Assembly: GCA_007694915.1 (NCBI GenBank)
Contig: REEV01000049.1
Coordinates: forward strand, 1 to 56,156
Length of the DNA: 56,156 nt
Reading direction: 5' to 3'
Source of the DNA: Cyanobium sp. PLM2.Bin73
GTDB taxonomy: Bacteria; Cyanobacteriota; Cyanobacteriia; PCC-6307; Cyanobiaceae
In this document: one piece after another, positions 51,087 through 56,156 of the stretch
Layout: every line of letters starts with the position of its first letter
Numbering within the stretch: position 1 is the stretch's first letter
Notes under the pieces: model-generated
Seen by the model: the letters and a program-made list of their open reading frames with translations, nothing else
Database searches by the model: none
Told to the model about the DNA's origin: nothing
Program-made: the position numbers and the translations under genes

Positions 51087-54085
51087 TCGACGCATCCCGC
51101 GCTGCCACCCCGGTTCCCATGCGGCAGTTCGTTCCCACCATCGCCGAACCCTCCCCCCGGGCCACGCGCCTGCTGGGCGAGCGCATGGAACTGGTGGAAG
51201 ACCTCTGGCAGACGGTGCTGCGCAGCGAGTGTCCGGCCGATCAGGCCGAGCGGCTGCTGCGCCTCAAGCAGCTCAGCGATCTCAGCGAAGACGCCGGCGA
51301 GGTGGACAACAGCGCGGCCTTCGTGGAACTGATCCGCCAGATGGACCTGGCCGAGGCCATCGCCGCCGCCCGCGCCTTCTCCCTCTACTTCCAGCTGGTG
51401 AACATCCTCGAGCAGCACATCGAGGAGGACACCTATCTCGACAGCCTCAAGAGCCAGGCCGAGCCGGTGGTCAGCGATCCCTTCCTGCCGCCCCTGGCCA
51501 GCCAGACCGAGCCGGTCACCTTCCGCCAGCTGTTCGAGCGCCTGCGCAGCCTCAACGTGCCCCCGGCCCAGCTGGAGAACCTACTGCGCGACCTCGACCT
51601 TCGGCTGGTGTTCACCGCCCACCCCACCGAGATCGTGCGCCACACAGTGCGCCACAAGCAGCGGCGGGTGGCGGCCCTGATCCAGAAACTGGAGCAGGGG
51701 GCGGGGGTCATCAACCCCCTGGAGCTGCACAACCTGCGCCTGCAGCTCGAGGAGGAGATCCGCCTGTGGTGGCGCACCGACGAACTGCACCAGTTCAAGC
51801 CCACGGTGCTCGACGAGGTCGACTACGCCCTGCACTACTTCCAGGACGTGCTGTTCGACGCCATGCCGATGCTGCGGCAGCGGATCCGCTCGGCCCTGGC
51901 CCAGAGCTACCCCGATGTGGAGGTGCCCCGGGAGGCCTTCTGCACCTTCGGCTCCTGGGTGGGATCCGACCGCGACGGCAACCCCTCGGTGACGCCGGAG
52001 ATCACCTGGCGCACCGCCTGTTACCAGCGTCAGATGATGCTGGAGCGTTACATCAGGTCGGTTGCTGAGCTGCGCGATCAGCTCAGCATCTCGATGCAGT
52101 GGAGCCAGGTGAGTCCGGCCCTGCTGGAATCCCTGGAGATGGACCGGCTGCGCTTTCCGGAGATCTACGAGGAGCGGGCGGCCCGCTACCGGCTGGAGCC
52201 CTACCGCCTCAAACTCAGCTACGTACTCGAGCGCCTGCGGCTCACCGAGGCCCGCAACCAGCTGCTGGCAGAGGCCGGCTGGGAGTCACCCTGCGACACC
52301 ATCGCCAACGTGCCCCTGCCCGGGGGCAACCTCAGCAACACCACCCCCACCCCCGAACTTCACTACGGCTCGGTGGAGGAGTTCCGCACCGACCTCGAGT
52401 TGTTGCTCGAGAGCCTGGAGAGCACGGGCCTGAGCTGCGAGGCCCTGCAGCGCCTGATCAGCCAGGTGCAGATCTTTGCTTTCTGCCTGGCCAGCCTCGA
52501 CATCCGCCAGGAGAGCACCCGCCACAGCGACGCCATCGACGAGCTCAGCCGCTACCTGCAGCTGCCGGTGCCCTACGGCGAGATGGAGGAGCCGGAGCGC
52601 GTGGCCTGGCTGCTCGGCGAACTGCAGACCCGCCGCCCCCTGGTGCCGGCCGCGGCCCGCTGGAGCGATCCCACAGCCGAAACCTTCGCCGTGTTCCGCA
52701 TGCTGCAGCGGCTGCAGCAGGAGTTCGGGACCCGCATCTGCCACACCTATGTGATCTCCATGAGTCACACGGTGTCGGATCTGCTGGAGGTGCTGCTGCT
52801 GGCCAAGGAGGCGGGACTGGTGGATCCAGTGACCCAACATGCCTCGCTGCTGGTGGTGCCGCTGTTCGAGACGGTGGAGGACCTGCAGCGGGCGCCGGCG
52901 GTGATGGAGGAGCTGTTCCAGCAGCCGCTCTACCGCCAGCTGCTGGGCTGGAGCGAAGGCAGCCCGGTACTGCAGGAGGTGATGCTCGGCTACTCCGACA
53001 GCAACAAGGATTCCGGCTTTCTCTCCAGCAACTGGGAAATCCACAAGGCCCAGATCGCACTCCAGCACCTGGCCACCCGCCATGGACTGGCGCTGCGCAT
53101 CTTCCACGGCCGGGGAGGCTCGGTGGGCCGCGGCGGCGGGCCGGCCTACCAGGCGATCCTGGCCCAGCCCAACGGCACCCTGGGCGGCCGCATCAAGATC
53201 ACCGAGCAGGGGGAAGTGCTGGCCTCCAAGTACTCCCTGCCGGAACTGGCCCTCTACAACCTGGAAACCGTCACCACCGCCGTGATCCAGAACAGCCTGG
53301 TGAGCACGCCGGTGGACGACACGCCCAGCTGGAATGAGCTGATGGGCCGGCTGGCCACGCGCTCCCGGGAGGTCTACCGCGCCCTGGTGCACGACAACCC
53401 CGATCTAGTGGCCTTCTTCCAGCAGTGCACCCCGATCGAGGAGATCAGCAAGCTGCAAATCTCCAGCCGCCCGGCCCGGCGCAAGAGCGGCGCCAAGGAT
53501 CTCTCCAGCCTGCGGGCGATCCCCTGGGTGTTCGGCTGGACCCAGAGCCGCTTCCTCCTGCCCAGCTGGTATGGGGTGGGCCGGGCCCTGCAGGAGGAAC
53601 TCGAGCGCGATCCCGAGCAACTCGACCTGCTGCGGCTGCTGCATCAGCGCTGGCCGTTCTTCCGCATGCTGATGTCCAAGGTGGAGATGACCCTCTCCAA
53701 GGTGGACATGGAGCTGGCCCATCACTATGTGCAGGATCTGGGCCGCCGCGAGGACCTGGACTCCTTCGAGCGGATCTTCGCCACCATCGCCGAGGAATTC
53801 GCCCTCACCCGCGACCTGGTGCTGCGGATCACCGGCCGGCGCCGCTTGCTGGACGGCGACCCGGCCCTGCAGCTCTCGGTGGACCTGCGCAACCGCACAA
53901 TCGTGCCCCTGGGGTTCCTGCAGGTGGCCCTGCTGCGCCGGCTGCGGGATCAGAGCCGCCAGCCGCCGATGAGCGAAGCCATCGGGCCCCGCCAGGATGG
54001 ACGCACCTACAGCCGCAGCGAGCTGCTGCGCGGTGCCCTGCTCACCATCAACGGCATCGCGGCGGGCATGCGCAACACCGGCTGA
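51083..54085 (+). CDS. ppc: Phosphoenolpyruvate carboxylase
   Basis: Cytosolic anaplerotic enzyme producing oxaloacetate from PEP and bicarbonate. 1000 residues from ATG 51083. Catalytic signatures: [56 protein letters not shown] and the C-terminal AGMRNTG. The ATG overlaps the gshA stop. Allosteric residues not checked. Confidence 0.97.
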   Translation: MIDASRAATPVPMRQFVPTIAEPSPRATRLLGERMELVEDLWQTVLRSECPADQAERLLRLKQLSDLSEDAGEVDNSAAFVELIRQMDLAEAIAAARAFSLYFQLVNILEQHIEEDTYLDSLKSQAEPVVSDPFLPPLASQTEPVTFRQLFERLRSLNVPPAQLENLLRDLDLRLVFTAHPTEIVRHTVRHKQRRVAALIQKLEQGAGVINPLELHNLRLQLEEEIRLWWRTDELHQFKPTVLDEVDYALHYFQDVLFDAMPMLRQRIRSALAQSYPDVEVPREAFCTFGSWVGSDRDGNPSVTPEITWRTACYQRQMMLERYIRSVAELRDQLSISMQWSQVSPALLESLEMDRLRFPEIYEERAARYRLEPYRLKLSYVLERLRLTEARNQLLAEAGWESPCDTIANVPLPGGNLSNTTPTPELHYGSVEEFRTDLELLLESLESTGLSCEALQRLISQVQIFAFCLASLDIRQESTRHSDAIDELSRYLQLPVPYGEMEEPERVAWLLGELQTRRPLVPAAARWSDPTAETFAVFRMLQRLQQEFGTRICHTYVISMSHTVSDLLEVLLLAKEAGLVDPVTQHASLLVVPLFETVEDLQRAPAVMEELFQQPLYRQLLGWSEGSPVLQEVMLGYSDSNKDSGFLSSNWEIHKAQIALQHLATRHGLALRIFHGRGGSVGRGGGPAYQAILAQPNGTLGGRIKITEQGEVLASKYSLPELALYNLETVTTAVIQNSLVSTPVDDTPSWNELMGRLATRSREVYRALVHDNPDLVAFFQQCTPIEEISKLQISSRPARRKSGAKDLSSLRAIPWVFGWTQSRFLLPSWYGVGRALQEELERDPEQLDLLRLLHQRWPFFRMLMSKVEMTLSKVDMELAHHYVQDLGRREDLDSFERIFATIAEEFALTRDLVLRITGRRRLLDGDPALQLSVDLRNRTIVPLGFLQVALLRRLRDQSRQPPMSEAIGPRQDGRTYSRSELLRGALLTINGIAAGMRNTG

Positions 54086-54118
54086 CCACCACCCGAGGGC
54101 ACCCTGGGCTCCCTGCTC

Positions 54119-54568
54119 CTGCCATTTAGAAACCACCCGCCGGCGCCGCGGCTGCGCGAGGGCTACCGCCTGGTGAGCGAGGGTCTGCCGGATCCGGTGG
54201 CCCTTGATGCCCTGCTGGCCCAGACCGGCGAACGGGCCCGCGGCCAGGAGCGCTGGCGGCGGGTGCTGGAACGCAGCCTCTGGCATCTGCGGATCCTCAA
54301 CCGGCAGGAGCAGCTGGTGGGGTTTGTGCGCAGCACCAGTGACCTGGCTCTCAACGCCAACCTCTGGGACCTCTGGGCCGATGCCGGTGATCCGGCCCAG
54401 CCGGAGCTGCTGCTGGCCCTGGTGCAGGCCTCCCTGGGCAGGCTGCGGCGGGAGCTGCCGGGCTGCAGCATCTCCCTATCGGCCCCGCCCGAGGCCGTCG
54501 AGGCCCTGCAGCGTCAGGGGTTTGTGGTGGATCCCGGTGGCATCCGGGCCATGGGCCGGCCGCTCTGA
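54119..54568 (+). CDS. GNAT-type acetyltransferase-like protein (CTG start proposed)
   Basis: About 149 residues from CTG 54119. The GNAT-like elements are LREGYRLVSEGLPDP (first strand), QEQLVGFVRSTSDLALNANLWDL (acetyl-CoA region), LGRLRRELPGCSISLSAPP and QGFVVDPGGIRAMGRPL. The only canonical start, GTG 54173, would cut off the first strand. There is no ATG, GTG or TTG between the ppc stop and this position. Substrate unknown. Confidence 0.65.
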   Translation: MPFRNHPPAPRLREGYRLVSEGLPDPVALDALLAQTGERARGQERWRRVLERSLWHLRILNRQEQLVGFVRSTSDLALNANLWDLWADAGDPAQPELLLALVQASLGRLRRELPGCSISLSAPPEAVEALQRQGFVVDPGGIRAMGRPL

Positions 54569-54616
54569 GGGCCGCCGGTGCCAGCGGCCAGGACCACAGG
54601 GGCCGGCTGCTGGGAG

Positions 54617-54647
54617 AAAAAAAATCCCCCCTGCTCAAGCAGGAGGG
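54617..54647 (-). terminator. Terminator of tRNA-Arg
   Basis: On the minus strand: a stem of about 9 bp (54639-54647 with 54626-54634, one G-U) and a 4-nt loop, followed by AUUUUUUUU-type tract (eight A on the plus strand at 54617-54624). Well placed 27 nt downstream of the tRNA. Confidence 0.85.
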
Positions 54648-54673
54648 AGAATGGCCAGGACACAGACAGGCAG

Positions 54674-54747
54674 CGAGCATGGAGGGACTCGAACCCCCGA
54701 CATTCAGAACCGGAATCTGACGCTCTATCCAACTGAGCTACATGCCC
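54674..54747 (-). tRNA. tRNA-Arg (CCG anticodon)
   Basis: 74-nt cloverleaf on the minus strand: acceptor GGGCATG/CATGCTC (one G-U), D-arm AGCTCAGTTGGATAGAGC, anticodon stem TCAGA/TCTGA with loop TTCCGGT, anticodon CCG reading CGG, T-loop TTCGAGT, discriminator G. Followed by a terminator. Confidence 0.94.
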
Positions 54748-54759
54748 GTGATCACGGGC
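54744..54759. repeat. 16-bp perfect palindrome at the 5' end of tRNA-Arg
   Basis: GCCCGTGATCACGGGC at 54744-54759 overlaps the first four bases of the tRNA (GGGC). The leader half could pair with the start of the acceptor stem in the precursor. Confidence 0.8.
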
Positions 54760-54771
54760 CGGCACAACGGC

Positions 54772-54823
54772 CTGCCCTACGGGTGGCTGCCCTACGGGGG
54801 CCTGCCTGAAGGGGCTGCCCTGG
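54772..54823. repeat. Degenerate 13-15 bp tandem repeats upstream of recF
   Basis: Units starting CTGCC at 54772, 54787, 54802 and 54815. The first two (CTGCCCTACGGGTGG and CTGCCCTACGGGGGC) are nearly identical; the others are diverged. They fill the gap between tRNA-Arg and recF and could contain the tRNA promoter region. Confidence 0.6.
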
Positions 54824-54869
54824 GACCACTCCCGATCTGCTTACCTTAGCCGCTGGCCGCCTGGGACCC

Positions 54870-56003
54870 ATTCGGCTGCACCGCCTGGAGCTGAGCCACT
54901 ACCGCAACATCGAGCGGCTGAAGCTGGCCCTCGAAGCCCCACGGCTGCTGGTGGTGGGGGCCAACGGGGAAGGCAAATCCAACCTCCTCGAGGCGGTGGA
55001 GCTGCTGGGCAGCCTGCGCTCCCACCGCAGTGCCAGCGACCGGGACCTGATCCGTCATGGCCAGCCCTGGGCCGTGATTCGCGGCCTCAGCGATGACGGC
55101 GACCAGCTGCGGCTCGAACTGCGGCGCCAGGGGGGTCGGCAGGCCAGCCGCAACGGCAAGCTCCTGGAGCGCCAGCAGGATCTGCTGGGGTCGTTGCGCT
55201 GCGTGGGCTTCAGCGCCCTCGACCTGGAGCTGGTGCGGGGGGAACCGGCCCTGCGGCGCCAGTGGCTCGATCGGGTGGTTCTGCAGCTCGAGCCCGTCTA
55301 CGGCGAGCTGCTCAGCCGTTACGGGCGGCTGCTGCGGCAGCGCGGCCAGCTGCTGCGCCGCGGCCTGGGGGGAGGGGATCTGGGGCCGCTGCTGGATGCC
55401 TTCGACCAGCAGATGGCCCTGGTGGGCACCCGCCTGCACCGCCGCCGCCACCGGGCATTGCGGCGTCTTGAGCCCCTGGCCGCCGCCTGGCAGCACCGCC
55501 TCAGCAACGGCCGGGAGCTCTTGAGCCTGCACTACCGCAGCGGCAGCGCGCTGCCAGGGGAGGAGGCTGAAGATCCCTGGCGCCAGGCCCTGGCCGCCCA
55601 GCTGGCCCAGCAGCGGCCGGAGGAGCTGCGCCTGGGCCAGTGCGGCGTGGGCCCCCATCGCGACGAGGTGGAGTTGCTGCTGGGGGAGCGGCTGGCACGG
55701 CGTTACGGCTCCGCGGGCCAGCAGCGCACCCTGGTGCTGGCCCTGAAGCTGGCGGAACTGGAGCTGGTGGGCACCGTGGTGGGCAGCCCGCCCCTGCTGC
55801 TGCTCGATGACGTGCTGGCCGAGCTCGATCCGGAGCGCCAGCAGCAGCTGCTGGCCGCCGTCGGCGAGGGGCACCAGTGCCTGGTGAGTGCCACCCACCT
55901 GCAGGCCTTCAGCGGCGGCTGGCGCCAGCACTGCCAAGTGGTGCGCATGCGGGCCGGGGAGCTGGAGGTCGAGGAGCCGCCGGCCCCCGCTGGCGGCTCG
56001 TAA
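54870..56003 (+). CDS. recF: DNA replication and repair protein RecF (start uncertain)
   Basis: ABC-type ATPase that helps load RecA at gaps. The frame has [18 protein letters not shown], the Walker A loop [37 protein letters not shown], the signature [19 protein letters not shown] and Walker [16 protein letters not shown]. The first canonical start in frame (GTG 54951) would lie at the beginning of Walker A and remove the first strands, so it is not credible. ATT 54870 gives the expected opening; CTG 54861 is another candidate. About 377 residues. Confidence 0.88.
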   Translation: MRLHRLELSHYRNIERLKLALEAPRLLVVGANGEGKSNLLEAVELLGSLRSHRSASDRDLIRHGQPWAVIRGLSDDGDQLRLELRRQGGRQASRNGKLLERQQDLLGSLRCVGFSALDLELVRGEPALRRQWLDRVVLQLEPVYGELLSRYGRLLRQRGQLLRRGLGGGDLGPLLDAFDQQMALVGTRLHRRRHRALRRLEPLAAAWQHRLSNGRELLSLHYRSGSALPGEEAEDPWRQALAAQLAQQRPEELRLGQCGVGPHRDEVELLLGERLARRYGSAGQQRTLVLALKLAELELVGTVVGSPPLLLLDDVLAELDPERQQQLLAAVGEGHQCLVSATHLQAFSGGWRQHCQVVRMRAGELEVEEPPAPAGGS

Positions 56004-56030
56004 GGTGAGCCGCCCTCCGTCCTGCCGTTG

Positions 56031-56156
56031 ATGCCCCAGAGCCTGCCCTGCCTCCACCCGAATCCGGGATGGAGCGGCACCCACAGCGCCCCAGCAGCAC
56101 CCCCGAGCTGCGCGCCCCCAAGCTGCGACACGGTTGGGAAACACTGCATCCTCGAG
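56031..56156 (+). CDS. speD: S-adenosylmethionine decarboxylase, N-terminal part
   Basis: Runs off the window end; 42 codons visible. The last residues TVGKHCILE match the conserved start of bacterial SpeH/SpeD proenzymes (VGKHCILEL), which make decarboxylated SAM for polyamine synthesis. They are preceded here by about 34 unusual Pro/Ala/Ser/Cys-rich residues, which may mean that the true start is different. The cleavage-site serine lies beyond the window. Confidence 0.7.
   Translation, partial: MPQSLPCLHPNPGWSGTHSAPAAPPSCAPPSCDTVGKHCILE

Noticed and set aside
52099-53337. 412-codon frame within ppc in another phase
   Set aside because: Overlaps the catalytic core of ppc and has low-complexity Gly/Ala/Pro composition.
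54951-54953. GTG 54951 as start of RecF
   Set aside because: It would remove the first strand and begin at Walker A, which the family architecture does not allow.

Overview
The window is chromosomal DNA from a GC-rich unicellular cyanobacterium, most probably an alpha-cyanobacterium of the Cyanobium/Synechococcus type. The evidence is cytochrome b6f genes (petB, petD), photosystem II genes (psbM, psbB, psbT), photosystem I psaD, a phycocyanin locus (cpcC-cpcD-cpcB-cpcA-cpcE-cpcF, with a cpcT-type lyase just upstream), the cyanobacterial panC-cmk fusion and a GH100 neutral invertase. No phycoerythrin gene is seen, which fits a green, phycocyanin-type strain, although such genes could lie elsewhere. 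Genes are tightly packed, with many 1-4 nt overlaps. No rRNA, CRISPR array, transposase or phage gene was found.

Layout. 0.1-7.8 kb: neutral invertase converging on petB-petD; a divergent C-terminal processing protease; an HD phosphohydrolase; minC-minD-minE; a small LuxR-type regulator running into tRNA-Thr. 7.8-12.8 kb (minus strand): a secreted glycosidase-like protein, a 51-aa membrane peptide, a Sua5/TsaC protein, prmC, dprA and a hotdog thioesterase. 12.9-21.9 kb: universal stress protein, psbM and a 2Fe-2S ferredoxin (minus), then psbB-psbT, nrdR, rpsA, a HAD hydrolase, metK, a FGGY sugar kinase and small proteins. 21.9-29.2 kb: comF, tRNA-Phe, cpcT, a coiled-coil protein and the cpc locus, ending in a coupled low-molecular-weight tyrosine phosphatase. 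29.2-44.4 kb: panC-cmk, rlpA, purM, an aldo/keto reductase, tRNA-Cys, an LpxB-related protein, an RNase D-like exonuclease, a probable b6f haem-assembly factor, a divergent amidase, hemF, mrp, rodA and a degenerate histidine kinase. 44.5-56.2 kb: psaD; a GT92-like glycosyltransferase with three different sulfotransferases; the overlapping chain trpE-gshA-ppc; a GNAT protein, tRNA-Arg, recF and the start of speD.

The photosynthesis genes cover electron transport, reaction-centre and antenna parts with their assembly helpers (chromophore lyases cpcT and cpcEF, a CCB-type factor, hemF). dprA and comF suggest competence for DNA uptake. The clearest accessory segment is the glycosyltransferase/sulfotransferase cluster between psaD and trpE, which probably decorates a sulfated surface or secreted polymer.

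Two patterns recur. Short tandem duplications (13-18 bp units) fall on or next to stop codons at several gene ends (cpcC, the CCB-like gene, the sulfotransferase, a secreted protein, the stress protein). Three genes (the secreted protein at 34.9 kb, the GNAT protein and recF) have no ATG/GTG/TTG where family architecture needs the start, which points to CTG or ATT initiation. All calls come from reading the sequence and family knowledge; no database search was possible.
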